Assembly: GCF_024385605.1 (NCBI RefSeq) | Contig: NZ_JANFOJ010000005.1 | Coordinates: 62,001 to 126,000 of the forward strand | From: Sporolactobacillus sp. STSJ-5 | GTDB lineage: Bacteria; Bacillota; Bacilli; Bacillales; Sporolactobacillaceae | Length of the DNA: 64,000 nucleotides | Direction: 5' to 3' | Part shown: in pieces, positions 36,101 through 44,393 of the stretch | Numbering within the stretch: the first letter of the stretch is position 1 | Layout: every line of letters begins with the position of its first letter | The notes under the pieces: generated by a model | Databases searched by the model: none | The model's input: the letters and a program-made list of their open reading frames with translations, nothing else | What the model was told of the DNA's origin: nothing | Translations under genes and position numbers: made by a program

Positions 36101-36667
36101 ATGATCTATGGTTATGTCCGCATTTTTCTGCAATCTCAAAGTTTGGAGAAGCAGTATCAAATGTTACATTCTGCTGGATGTACTGAAATTTTTTTGGATA
36201 GAACGTCTGAGTTAAAGCAGGATTTACCAAATTTCAAAATTCTTCTTTCACGTTTAAAAAGTGGCGATTCGTTAGTCGTCCCAAAACTTGACTCTTTTGC
36301 ACGCAGTTACTCAGAGGCAATGACAATAGTCAGTAACCTGTTTCATATGCAAGTAACAGTTAATATACTAAATATGGGAATTATGGATAGCACGCCAGAT
36401 GGAGAGCATATTTTTAAGATTTTCTGTGCATTTACTCGTGCAGAGAGAGAGTTCGTAATTACACGAACGCAGGAAGGTAAAGAACAAGCAAGGAAACATG
36501 AAGGGTTTCGCGAAGGAAGACCAAGAAAATTTAATGATCAACAGATCGAATACGCACTATCTCTTCTTACATTTTCTTCATTCGGTGAAGTAGCTGAAAT
36601 CACTGGAATAAGTGAGAGTACATTAGCAAGATATAAAAGGAAATCATTCTCAGAAATGAGAAATTAA
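36101..36667 (+). CDS. Catalytically degenerate serine-recombinase homologue
   Basis: An 188-aa resolvase-like protein (ATG at 36101 after GGAGAG; an alternative ATG at 36080 overlaps the ATPase stop). The fold is retained: IYGYVRI, LDSFARS, FTRAEREFVITRTQEGKEQA and a C-terminal HTH (FGEVAEITGISESTLARY). However the nucleophile position reads YVRIFLQSQ, with Phe for Ser; the arginine after helix B is replaced in LKQDLPNF, and LDRLGR has become LDSFAR. Strand cleavage is therefore not expected. Its coupling to the ATPase gene suggests a DNA-binding accessory or target-site role. It ends 73 bp from the transposon end. Confidence 0.82.
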   Translation: MIYGYVRIFLQSQSLEKQYQMLHSAGCTEIFLDRTSELKQDLPNFKILLSRLKSGDSLVVPKLDSFARSYSEAMTIVSNLFHMQVTVNILNMGIMDSTPDGEHIFKIFCAFTRAEREFVITRTQEGKEQARKHEGFREGRPRKFNDQQIEYALSLLTFSSFGEVAEITGISESTLARYKRKSFSEMRN

Positions 36668-36713
36668 CCATCTATAATCATAATAATCTGATGTGCAGGT
36701 TAATGTTTCATAG

Positions 36714-36740
36714 ATGTGCAATTTAATTTTAAAAGTAACA
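36714..36740 (-). repeat. Right terminal inverted repeat
   Basis: Read inward it starts TGTTACTTTTAA and ends AAATTGCACAT, matching the left end at 23 of 27 positions. A second TGCAC (36697-36693) lies 23 bp further in, exactly as at the left end. Confidence 0.9.
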
Positions 36741-37267
36741 ATGCGCAGTATTTCAATCCGCATCTTTTCTCGAGTCATTGCATCCAACGCGCCAAGCGGC
36801 TCATCCATTAGAAGAAGCTGCGGATTTGTAGCTAACGCTCTCGCAATGCCGACTCTTTGAGCCATACCTCCCGAAAGGCTGGAAGGATACACCTTTTCAT
36901 AGCCTTCAAGACCTACCATTTTAATCAGACGTTTTGAGATACGATAGGCATCCTTATTTTTTAATGCTTTAGGACCAAATGCGACATTATCTAAGATGTT
37001 ATACCACGGAAACAGACCGTGATCTTGAAACACAACACCTCTTTGTTCTGAAGGTTTTGACACGAACTGCCCATCGACACTTATCTCACCTTTATCCGGT
37101 TTAATAAATCCCGCCAGCAAGTTTAGCAGAGTCGATTTACCACAACCGCTGTGACCGAGTACACAAACAAATTCATTTTCATTGATCTCAAAGCTCACAT
37201 CATTTAGAACATATTTTCCAGAGTTACCATAGGATTTAAAAAGATTCCTCACATTAACAAATGGCAC
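36741..37267 (-). pseudogene. 5' part of transposon-split ABC importer ATPase (SsuB/TauB-like)
   Basis: A GTG at 37267 with AAGGAGG 7 nt upstream opens the ATPase. Walker A GHSGCGKST, Q-loop VVFQDHGLFPW, signature LSGGMAQR, Walker B LLLMDEP and D-loop GALD are all present; the frame then reaches MRIEIL and the transposon. As it stands it reads about 30 foreign residues into the element before a stop, losing the H-loop, so the product should not hydrolyse ATP normally. It includes the right target duplication (36741-36746). It belonged to the permease and binding-protein operon at 25486-27433. Confidence 0.92.
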
Positions 37268-37458
37268 TTTTCTACCTCCTTCGCTTTAATTTTTTCATGT
37301 TCAATTGTTCGCCATGATCAATTATCTAATAAATCATAAATTAATAATAATTCTAACAGTACATGCATGTCATTATTCATAACATACAAAATGTGAATAT
37401 AATATTGTGTAACTTAAACATACATATACCGTTAAATAAGATAACAGTTGGTGACATA

Positions 37459-37752
37459 AGAAAAACCGGACAAAAAACGCCCGGTCCTTACTTCCGCAGG
37501 ATGCGGTGGCTTTCGCGTTGCATACAGGACGTATGCGTGATTAGCGAAAGTTCCTTTGTCATGTGTGATTGGTTTGTGTCTTTACGGTGCTGAATCATCG
37601 CTTCGGTTGCTCGCATCAACTGAGCGCGACCGCGGGCGCACCGCGAGCCTCCTCAGACAAGCAGAAATCTGCGGGGTCTCGCTGGCACCTGATCCCGCAG
37701 GCGTCTCGCACCTCCGCTTTGATTCTCGGCCAAGACACTGGTTTATTCGTTT
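37459..37752 (+). repeat. Dispersed non-coding repeat, copy 2 (about 295 bp)
   Basis: Aligns with copy 1 (3824-4109) from AGAAAAACCGG through GTCTCGCACCT, same orientation. Conserved blocks include CTTACTTCCGCAGGA, GCGTTGCATACAGGACGTATGCG, TTAGCGAAAG and TCTGCGGGGTCTC. It fills the gap between the amidase and the ATPase gene start; 37268-37458 is A+T-rich promoter-like sequence. Confidence 0.72.
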
Positions 37753-37853
37753 AAATACGGGGCAACATCTTATACTTATCTTGTAAAAAAGCCCCTGAGC
37801 CAGCAGTCTGTTTGTTCACTGCATACTCATAGGGCTTTTGATTAATTTTATAG

Positions 37854-39023
37854 TTAGAAATAATTTTTGATATATTGGAGCAGCTTTCGGTCAGTTCCAT
37901 ACCCAGAAACAAAAGACAAACCGATCGGATGGCCATGGTCATTGAGCGGAACGGTCACTTGCGGCAAACCCGATACGCCGGCGATACAGGTTAGTTTCAT
38001 CGTTCGGGCACGTATTTTTTCGCTCTCTTCAAAGCTGGCATCGCGTTTCGGGGCCGGTCCGTATGTGGTTGGAATGATCAGAATACCATTTGCGCCGAGA
38101 AATGCGCGGATTTTTTCTGTAAACTGCTGTTTTAATTGTGAGGCATGGTGATAAGCTGCGTCCTTTTTCATTTTTGAAGCCGCTATAAAGCGTCCGCCAA
38201 CATCTTTCGCAAAGTGCGGATGATACCGTTCAATCCACTCTCCATGCGACTGCCAAGCTTCATAGCCTTGTAAGATCCGAAAGGTTTCCGCAAGCTCAGC
38301 AGGCGTTGCTTCTGGAAGAGAAGCGGTTTCTAATTGCCCAGACGAAAAGTGTTCATTGATAAACGCATGCAACACTTCTTGGGCGGACTCGGAATCAACT
38401 TGATCCCAAGCTTCGCTTAAAAGGTAGAAGCGTTGAAAGGAAGCTGTGGAGTCTGATTCAGGAAGCAAACATTGGCCCACCCGTTCGAGAACATCTGCAT
38501 CCCGAGCCATCCAGCCTACCGTGTCAAAACTTGGTGCAAGCGGAACAACACCTTCCAAGGATACCAGATTATGCGACGGACGAATGCCAAACAAGCCGCA
38601 ATATGCGGATGGTATACGCACCGAACCGCCTGTATCGGTACCAAGCGCAAAATCGACAGCTCCGGATGATACGGCAACTGCCGATCCGCTTGATGATCCG
38701 CCTGAGAAGGCATCGGGTACACGCGGATTCATTGTCGGCGGATAATGGATATTGTCTCCCTTGAGACTGTACATCAGTTCATCCGTTACCGTCATGCCAC
38801 GCAGCAGAGCACCTTGCTCCAATAGTTTTCGGATGACAGGTGCATGCGCCTTGGCAGCTTGATGCGTTGTTGCCCAAAGCGGATTGCCCGCACTGTTCAC
38901 ATGTCCTTTAACAGCAAATATATCCTTTGCCGCGAACATCAGCTCATTGAGCTGCCCGCTGCCTGTAGACGGAACATTCATCCCATCTTTTGTAAAAGCA
39001 CCGAATGTCTCGTGCATGTCCAT
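37854..39023 (-). CDS. Amidase (amidase signature family)
   Basis: A 389-aa enzyme of the amidase-signature fold with catalytic Lys33 (AAKDIFAVKG), the serine-rich loop FSGGSSSGSAVAVS around S110-S112 and nucleophile S134 (GTDTGGSVRIPS). The ATG at 39023 lies 7 nt after GAGGGGG. It hydrolyses an amide bond of unknown substrate; its place upstream of the ABC importer/allantoinase operon suggests a ureido or amide compound, though the 580-bp gap with a repeat means it may be separate. Confidence 0.85.
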   Translation of the reverse strand: MDMHETFGAFTKDGMNVPSTGSGQLNELMFAAKDIFAVKGHVNSAGNPLWATTHQAAKAHAPVIRKLLEQGALLRGMTVTDELMYSLKGDNIHYPPTMNPRVPDAFSGGSSSGSAVAVSSGAVDFALGTDTGGSVRIPSAYCGLFGIRPSHNLVSLEGVVPLAPSFDTVGWMARDADVLERVGQCLLPESDSTASFQRFYLLSEAWDQVDSESAQEVLHAFINEHFSSGQLETASLPEATPAELAETFRILQGYEAWQSHGEWIERYHPHFAKDVGGRFIAASKMKKDAAYHHASQLKQQFTEKIRAFLGANGILIIPTTYGPAPKRDASFEESEKIRARTMKLTCIAGVSGLPQVTVPLNDHGHPIGLSFVSGYGTDRKLLQYIKNYF

Positions 39024-39074
39024 AATCAAGCCCCCTCAATTAAAGCAAAAAAATACAATTATGATCAGAATAAT

Positions 39075-39120
39075 AGAAAACAGCCGGCTTGTCATGATCT
39101 AACATGACCAAACACAGCTG
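39075..39120 (-). terminator. Probable terminator of the sucrose hydrolase gene
   Basis: CAGC...CATGAC around 39081-39108 forms an interrupted stem (GTCATG/CATGAC core, outer CAGC/GCTG). On the minus strand it is followed by TTTTCTATT. Confidence 0.6.
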
Positions 39121-39162
39121 ATTTTGATGGACACAACGCACATTTGCAGTGTCTATTAATCT

Positions 39163-40602
39163 TTATTCTTCATTCCAAATATCTTTGAGTGACCATGAAT
39201 GCATGTTTTGCACGGTTAATCGCCCACCACTGGCAAATAACTGCACGCCTTGATTTTGTTCTGTTGGATAGATTCTGCTGGTCATGACTTTCTCTCCGTC
39301 ATTCACAAACACTTCTACTGAAGAACGATCCAAATAGATTCTGAGTTTGAGAGAATCACGCTTAGGGAGTTTGGTACGCCGCGTGCCGCCTGATCCGGTA
39401 CCGCTTTTTGATCGGTCAAGTGTCAGGACACAATTTGCGGCATCATACTCAAGCACCGTCTCCTCTGTTTTTCCGCAGCGTAATTTAATGCCAAAACAAT
39501 CTGCATCGGACTCGTGAAGATCAACGAGTAGTTCAAGTTCAAGCAAGTCATCGTCCAGCTGATTTAATGTGTGACTTCCGGAAACCTGTAGATTTTCCGC
39601 GTTCATTCGTTCATTTTTTCTCAGGTGGAGGAGCTCAGCGACTGGAGTCATGCGAATGTTCCCATCTGCGCCAAGACGCAGCTCGCGCGGCAAGGTCAGC
39701 GCACCGGCCCAGCCTTCCGCTTGTTCGGGCATAGGCGATTCCCACATGTCCATCCAACCGATCACAATTCGCCGTCCGGAATGATCTTGAAAGGACTGAG
39801 CCGCGTAAAAGTCATGGCCGTTGTCCAATTCTTTGAAATGTCCGTAGTTGAATTGCAAATGCTCATAATCAAAATTTCCAACGAAATAGCCGGTTTGATA
39901 CAGGTTTTGGTACAAATCATTTTCAGATTCAATGCCTTGCGGCGAAATCATGAGGATATGCTTGCCGTCAAGTTCAAAGAAATCTGGACATTCCCACATA
40001 TAGCCCAAATTTTTGCCACTCTGCGCCAGGACACCAAGATAGGTCCAATTTTTCAGATCGCTCGAGCGATACAAGACCACTTTTCCAACACGGTCCTTGC
40101 ATGTTCCGGCAATTAAATAGAAATGATCACCTCTTCGCCACACCTTTGGGTCGCGAAAATCACCGGATCCTTCTTTAGGATGTGTTGCGATGATCGGGTT
40201 TTCCGGAGACTTTTCAAAATTGATACCATCTTTGCTCACGGCAAGGCATTGAACCTGATCGGAACTCTTTTTTGCATCGTCTGCATTGCGATGTCCCGTG
40301 TAAATTAAGCACAGCTTACCATCTTTTTCAATAGCGCTCCCAGAGAAACAGCCGTCACGATCAAAGGAATCGCCGGGAGTGAGCGCAATCGGGTAATGCT
40401 TCCAATGAACAAGATCACGACTTGCGACATGGCCCCAATGCATCGGCCCCCATTCAACACCATTTGGGTAATGCTGAAAAAATACATGATACATGCCCTG
40501 ATATTGTACAAGCCCATTGGGATCGTTTATCCATCCGGATGGTGCCATAATATGATAGCCGAGCCGCCATCTCTTTTTTTCTTTCGCCTGTTTGAAAACC
40601 AT
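39163..40602 (-). CDS. sacA: Sucrose-6-phosphate hydrolase / invertase (GH32)
   Basis: A 479-aa GH32 enzyme. The nucleophile aspartate is in WINDPNG, the transition-state stabiliser in SGDFRDPKVW, and the acid/base glutamate in MWECPDFF; a C-terminal beta-sandwich follows with LKLRIYLDRSSVEVFVNDG. It cleaves sucrose 6-phosphate (or sucrose) in the cytoplasm; no signal peptide. GGAG precedes the ATG. No PTS gene is adjacent. A LacI-type operator upstream suggests sugar-specific control. Confidence 0.9.
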   Translation of the reverse strand: MVFKQAKEKKRWRLGYHIMAPSGWINDPNGLVQYQGMYHVFFQHYPNGVEWGPMHWGHVASRDLVHWKHYPIALTPGDSFDRDGCFSGSAIEKDGKLCLIYTGHRNADDAKKSSDQVQCLAVSKDGINFEKSPENPIIATHPKEGSGDFRDPKVWRRGDHFYLIAGTCKDRVGKVVLYRSSDLKNWTYLGVLAQSGKNLGYMWECPDFFELDGKHILMISPQGIESENDLYQNLYQTGYFVGNFDYEHLQFNYGHFKELDNGHDFYAAQSFQDHSGRRIVIGWMDMWESPMPEQAEGWAGALTLPRELRLGADGNIRMTPVAELLHLRKNERMNAENLQVSGSHTLNQLDDDLLELELLVDLHESDADCFGIKLRCGKTEETVLEYDAANCVLTLDRSKSGTGSGGTRRTKLPKRDSLKLRIYLDRSSVEVFVNDGEKVMTSRIYPTEQNQGVQLFASGGRLTVQNMHSWSLKDIWNEE

Positions 40603-40670
40603 AGGTACACTCCATTCGTTTCAATAAATAAATGCTTATATTTTTATAAATGTCATTCGGTTGACAATAT

Positions 40671-40682
40671 AACGATACCGTT
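40671..40682. promoter_or_regulatory. LacI-family operator-like dyad upstream of sacA
   Basis: AACG-ATAC-CGTT is a perfect short dyad with the central AACG/CGTT typical of LacI/GalR-family (including ScrR and CcpA) sites, 70-80 bp upstream of the sacA start. Confidence 0.5.
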
Positions 40683-40906
40683 ACTCATTTAAGTATGCAT
40701 GCATGGATCAGAGATCGCCAGCCCATTTTGCATTTACCAATAATTTTCCATTACAAAATATAGATGAGCGTTTTTTTACAAGGGTTCAGATTCGCTTTTA
40801 TCCGCAAAATTTCATACAATTGACACATATTACGTTTTTTATGAACTTGGCGATACTAATGAGTAGCACTTTTCACGAGTTAATCGCCAACAATCGGAGG
40901 AAAAAG

Positions 40907-41902
40907 ATGAACAACGACTTGGACACTCACAATCAGCCGCTTGCCATTAAAGCAATCGGATTAGTCAAACGTTTTGGAAAACACCGTGCTGTCGACGGCA
41001 TCGATTTAGCCATCCCGCAAGGCATCGTGTACGGGTTTCTCGGTCCAAACGGTGCCGGAAAAACAACAACCATGAAAATGCTGGCCACCTTGTTGAAGCC
41101 TGATGAAGGCAGCGCTCAGGTCATGGGCCATGATCTGTTAAAGGAACCGGATGCCGTGCGTACACGCGTCAGCCTCACCGGTCAATTTGCTTCGGTTGAT
41201 GAAGACCTGAACGGAATTGAAAATTTAATTCTCATTGCACGACTGATGGGCTACTCTTCACGAATTGCGAAAAAAAGGGCGTCCGAACTTCTAGATGCAT
41301 TCGGTTTACAAGATGCCGCAAAACGACAGGTTAAAAAATATTCGGGCGGCATGAGGCGGCGCCTGGACATTGCGGCCAGCATGATCATACGTCCGGATTT
41401 GCTTTTCTTGGACGAACCGACAACCGGGCTTGATCCGCGCAGCCGCAACCAAATTTGGGATATTGTGCGCGCACTCGTCACCACCGGTACAACCGTGCTG
41501 TTGACCACGCAATATCTGGATGAAGCCGATCAACTCGCCGACCGAATCGCCGTTATTGACCATGGAAAAATTATCGCAGAGGGGACAAGCGGTGAACTCA
41601 AAGCATCGGTCGGATCTGGTGTGCTTCATGTACGGCTTCTCGACCCTTCGACACGTGCTCAGGCGCAGCAGCTACTCTCAGATGCACTCGGCACTCCCGT
41701 CCGTCTTTCCTCAGATCCTGCTGCACTTGCCGCGCAACTTGCAGGGACAAAGGCTGCATCAAAAGCACTTGCCGCGCTCGATGCGAATCAAATTGAGGTC
41801 AGTGAATTTTCACTTGGCCAGCCGAGCCTTGATGAAGTATTCCTAACGCTGACTGGTAAACCGGCAGAAAATGAAGAGCAGAAAGAGGGTGCGAAGTCAT
41901 GA
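40907..41902 (+). CDS. ABC exporter ATPase (DrrA-like)
   Basis: The 331-aa protein has Walker [11 protein letters not shown], signature [14 protein letters not shown], Walker B LLFLDEP and TTGLDPRSR, and the long C-terminal region of daunorubicin-type ATPases ending in [13 protein letters not shown]. The ATG at 40907 follows CGGAGG; the open frame further upstream has no site and is rejected. Coupled by an ATGA overlap to the permease gene. Such pairs export hydrophobic drugs or lipids. Confidence 0.9.
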   Translation: MNNDLDTHNQPLAIKAIGLVKRFGKHRAVDGIDLAIPQGIVYGFLGPNGAGKTTTMKMLATLLKPDEGSAQVMGHDLLKEPDAVRTRVSLTGQFASVDEDLNGIENLILIARLMGYSSRIAKKRASELLDAFGLQDAAKRQVKKYSGGMRRRLDIAASMIIRPDLLFLDEPTTGLDPRSRNQIWDIVRALVTTGTTVLLTTQYLDEADQLADRIAVIDHGKIIAEGTSGELKASVGSGVLHVRLLDPSTRAQAQQLLSDALGTPVRLSSDPAALAAQLAGTKAASKALAALDANQIEVSEFSLGQPSLDEVFLTLTGKPAENEEQKEGAKS

Positions 41903-42720
41903 GCGAAGAGCAGAGCATGGCTAAAATGCGTGCCGCACTTGTTGAACAAGAACGTCCGCCGCGTCCAAACGGAATCGCGACATCGCTCACCTTCGCATGG
42001 CGCGCACTTTTGAAAATAAAATATGTACCGGAGCAGCTGCTCGATGTCACTTTTTTCCCGGTGATGTTCACGTTAATGTTTACCTATTTATTCGGTGGCG
42101 CGCTCGCCGGATCAACAAGTCAATACTTGCAGTTTTTAATTCCCGGTATTCTGGTACAGACGGTCGTTTTCACCACAGTATATACCGGCGTTTCTCTGAA
42201 TGATGATATCTCTAAGGGAACATTCGACCGTTTTCGATCGTTGCCCATCTGGAGCCCATCGCCCTTAGTCGGTGCGCTCATCGCTGATACGGTGCGTTAC
42301 ACGATCGCTTCAATAATTGTGATCGTCTTAGGTTTGATTCTTGGATTCCGACCGGCAGGAACTATTCTTGAAATTATCGCAGGGATCATTCTTGTGCTGA
42401 TCTTTGCGTTCAGTCTCTCCTGGATCTTTACCGTAATCGGGCTCATTCTGCAAACGTCGAAAGCAGTGATGGGCATCAGCATGACGCTGTTATTTCCGGT
42501 CACGTTTGCCAGCAATATTTTCGTTGATCCGGCGACAATGCCCGGCTGGCTGCGCGCAACAGTCAACGCCAATCCAGTTTCGATGCTGACCACCGCTGTC
42601 CGTGGGTTAATGGGCGGTCGCGTTGCATTTACTGAAATCATCTGGGTACTCATTGCCTCGGCAGTATTGATTCTCATCTTTTCACCAATCACGATGTATC
42701 TTTATCGAAATAAGCGATAA
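41899..42720 (+). CDS. ABC-2 type exporter permease (DrrB-like)
   Basis: A 273-aa permease with six TM segments. It shows the ABC-2 pattern: [23 protein letters not shown], then [18 protein letters not shown], then [20 protein letters not shown] and [17 protein letters not shown]. Overlaps the ATPase gene by 4 nt. With it forms a two-gene exporter of unknown substrate, ended by a strong shared terminator. Confidence 0.9.
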   Translation: MSEEQSMAKMRAALVEQERPPRPNGIATSLTFAWRALLKIKYVPEQLLDVTFFPVMFTLMFTYLFGGALAGSTSQYLQFLIPGILVQTVVFTTVYTGVSLNDDISKGTFDRFRSLPIWSPSPLVGALIADTVRYTIASIIVIVLGLILGFRPAGTILEIIAGIILVLIFAFSLSWIFTVIGLILQTSKAVMGISMTLLFPVTFASNIFVDPATMPGWLRATVNANPVSMLTTAVRGLMGGRVAFTEIIWVLIASAVLILIFSPITMYLYRNKR

Positions 42721-42729
42721 TGAAACAGC

Positions 42730-42769
42730 AAAAAGGATGCGAGCCGGAAATCGGCTTCGCATCCTTTTT
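42730..42769. terminator. Bidirectional terminator between the ABC exporter and the MFS gene
   Basis: AAAAAGGATGCGAGCCG pairs with CGGCTTCGCATCCTTTTT (one mismatch) around a GAAAT loop; T-tracts on both strands serve both convergent units. Confidence 0.92.
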
Positions 42770-42770
42770 A

Positions 42771-44057
42771 TTACAGATTGCTTGAATGACCCGACACGCT
42801 CAGCTTGCTTCGATCATACAGTGAGAACATTAAACCGTACATGATCATACCGAGAAAAGCAATCGTCCCGAGAATGACAAAAGTCCATGGGTAACCGAAC
42901 CAAACAGTCATCGGTATGGCAATCGGAGCGAGTGTTCGTCCGAGTGAATAGCGCAAACCTGATGCTGCAAAATACTGAGCACGCAAATGTTTTGGAGCCA
43001 GCTTGGCAATGAAGCTGTCCTGCACACCAACCGTCATCAGTTCTGCCCAAGAAAAGAGTACAATGCAGAAGAGCAGCAGCCAGATGTTTTGCGTCGACCC
43101 CATCAGAATCATGGCAATTCCATAGCAAAGAGAAGACCCCATAAACACATTGCCCTCACGAAATTTCGTCATCCATTTGGTCACGATAACGGTCAGAAGC
43201 GCCACGCAAAGACCGTTCATTGATACCATAACACTGTACAGGTTTCTTCCGCTGATCGCTACTTGCCAATTTCCAAACGATAACAACGTTTGGAGCGGCA
43301 CCTTATCGGTGGTGTACACTGCGATCAGCATATCAAGCTGCAAGAATGTCTGAGCGACCAGCACACCTGCCAATATGTAAAGTAGAAAAATGTGATCTGT
43401 GAAAATCACCCGATAATCGCCAAACTGATCAATCAAATGGTTCATCCAGTTTGGTTTTACCTTCTCTTGAATCTGTTCGGCTTGCGGCGCTGTCTCATGA
43501 ATCCAGTGCTGCAGTGCCCAAATCAAGCCGGCGCTCACAGCGGTACAAATAAGTAAAAGCAGAAAACGATCACTGAAAAAGAAAACGGCACCTAAAAGCG
43601 GACCAACGACAACCGTGACATTAATCGACGTGTAAAATAATGCGAACACGCCTGCCCGGTGCTGCGCAGGAACGATATCGGCAATCATCGCGCTGCTCGC
43701 CGGCCCATACAGCTGGCCAAACAAACCAAGTAATGAAAAGCTGATAAACGTTACCCATGGCGATACAAACCAAGGTGAATTTGCATAAGCGAAAAATGCG
43801 AAGCACACCGTCTGGCCGATTGCGGAAAAAACCATCATCCGTTTCCGACCAAAGTGATCGGCACAATAGCCGCCGAAAAGTCCAAGAACAACACCTATAA
43901 CTTGTGAAAGAATCAGCAGCAGTCCGGCCATTTCTTGGCCGAAATGCTCAGAAAAATAAATCGCCATAAACGGAAAATACATCCAGAAAAGAATATTGAA
44001 TAGTCCTTCTCCGATGAATCGAACTTTTAAATTTATATCCCAGTCACGCCACTTCAT
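42771..44057 (-). CDS. MFS transporter, probable multidrug exporter
   Basis: A 428-aa, 12-TM DHA1-type protein; loop 2-3 reads GGYCADHFGRKRMM (motif A) and TM5 contains VTVVVGPLLGAVFF, close to the antiporter motif C. The ATG at 44057 is preceded by AAGGTGG. The 336-bp leader upstream carries its own promoter, a small reading frame and a terminator, suggesting induced expression as for antibiotic efflux genes. Substrate unknown. Confidence 0.87.
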   Translation of the reverse strand: MKWRDWDINLKVRFIGEGLFNILFWMYFPFMAIYFSEHFGQEMAGLLLILSQVIGVVLGLFGGYCADHFGRKRMMVFSAIGQTVCFAFFAYANSPWFVSPWVTFISFSLLGLFGQLYGPASSAMIADIVPAQHRAGVFALFYTSINVTVVVGPLLGAVFFFSDRFLLLLICTAVSAGLIWALQHWIHETAPQAEQIQEKVKPNWMNHLIDQFGDYRVIFTDHIFLLYILAGVLVAQTFLQLDMLIAVYTTDKVPLQTLLSFGNWQVAISGRNLYSVMVSMNGLCVALLTVIVTKWMTKFREGNVFMGSSLCYGIAMILMGSTQNIWLLLFCIVLFSWAELMTVGVQDSFIAKLAPKHLRAQYFAASGLRYSLGRTLAPIAIPMTVWFGYPWTFVILGTIAFLGMIMYGLMFSLYDRSKLSVSGHSSNL

Positions 44058-44080
44058 TAAAATTACCACCTTTTTGCCAA

Positions 44081-44130
44081 ACTAAAAAGAGTCCGAGCGC
44101 AGCAACGAAATGCTGAGCATCGGACTCTTT
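44081..44130 (-). terminator. Attenuator terminator in the leader of the MFS exporter gene
   Basis: AAAGAGTCCGA (44086-44096) pairs perfectly with TCGGACTCTTT (44120-44130). On the minus strand the stem ends in TTTTTAG, only 24 nt before the exporter's start codon and after the leader frame, so it would cut off the exporter transcript unless prevented. Confidence 0.8.
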
Positions 44131-44155
44131 CAATCAAGTCATATAACGAGCACAG

Positions 44156-44263
44156 CTACGCTTTTAGGCAAATCACCATTCGGTTTTGAGACAAAACAAA
44201 CATGGGCACCAATGCATTTATGTGTTTGTCTGCGGAAAAACGATACCGATTTTGCGTAACCAT
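44156..44263 (-). CDS. Leader peptide upstream of the MFS exporter (35 aa)
   Basis: ATG at 44263 with GAGGG 7 nt upstream and TAG at 44156. The product starts MVTQNRYRFSADKHIN and ends VICLKA; no similarity recognised. A hairpin ACAAAC...GTTTGT lies inside the frame and the terminator follows 26 nt after its stop. The arrangement resembles leader peptides (BmrB, Erm types) where a drug-stalled ribosome changes downstream RNA folding. Confidence 0.55.
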   Translation of the reverse strand: MVTQNRYRFSADKHINALVPMFVLSQNRMVICLKA

Positions 44264-44330
44264 TGTTCAACCCTCATTTTCTTTTTAAGTGATTCAGATT
44301 TTCAAAATCTGATCAAAGAGCAGTCTTTGA

Positions 44331-44359
44331 ATTATACTTCATTTGAATTCGAATGACAA
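44331..44359 (-). promoter_or_regulatory. Promoter of the MFS exporter leader with overlapping dyad
   Basis: TTGTCA (44359-44354) and TATAAT (44336-44331) are spaced exactly 17 bp. The spacer forms the dyad TCATTTGAATTCGAATGA (44339-44356, one mismatch per arm), and a perfect CAGATTTT-C-AAAATCTG lies just downstream (44295-44311). Both are candidate repressor sites. Confidence 0.72.
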
Positions 44360-44393
44360 TCGGCGATCCGCTGACATCCGACAACTTAATCGT

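Larger units (their letters stand above)
27719..36740 (+). mobile_element. Tn552-type transposon carrying a YcaO/arginase RiPP cluster (9,022 bp)
   Basis: Boundaries are set by 27-bp imperfect terminal inverted repeats beginning TGT (23 of 27 match) and a perfect 6-bp duplication. Each end has a second TGCAC motif exactly 23 bp inside the first, as expected for repeated transposase sites. The right half encodes a resolvase, a 480-aa DDE transposase, a 270-aa ATPase and a second resolvase homologue; 480 and 270 aa equal the p480/p271 pair of staphylococcal Tn552 in size. The left half is cargo, far more A+T-rich than the host genes. The insertion splits an ABC importer ATPase gene. Confidence 0.93.

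Noticed and set aside
36080-36667. Second resolvase as an active site-specific recombinase
   Set aside because: The catalytic Ser is replaced by Phe and two other active-site residues are changed, so cleavage is not expected.
36650-36740. C-terminal 30 residues of the ATPase frame inside the transposon
   Set aside because: They are translated from the transposon end; the true ATPase continues at 27718.
40703-40906. 68-residue N-terminal extension of the DrrA-like ATPase
   Set aside because: No family similarity and no ribosome site; CGGAGG marks the ATG at 40907.
42297-42692. 131-aa open frame opposite the DrrB-like gene
   Set aside because: It is an antisense shadow without a ribosome site inside a well-supported membrane protein gene.
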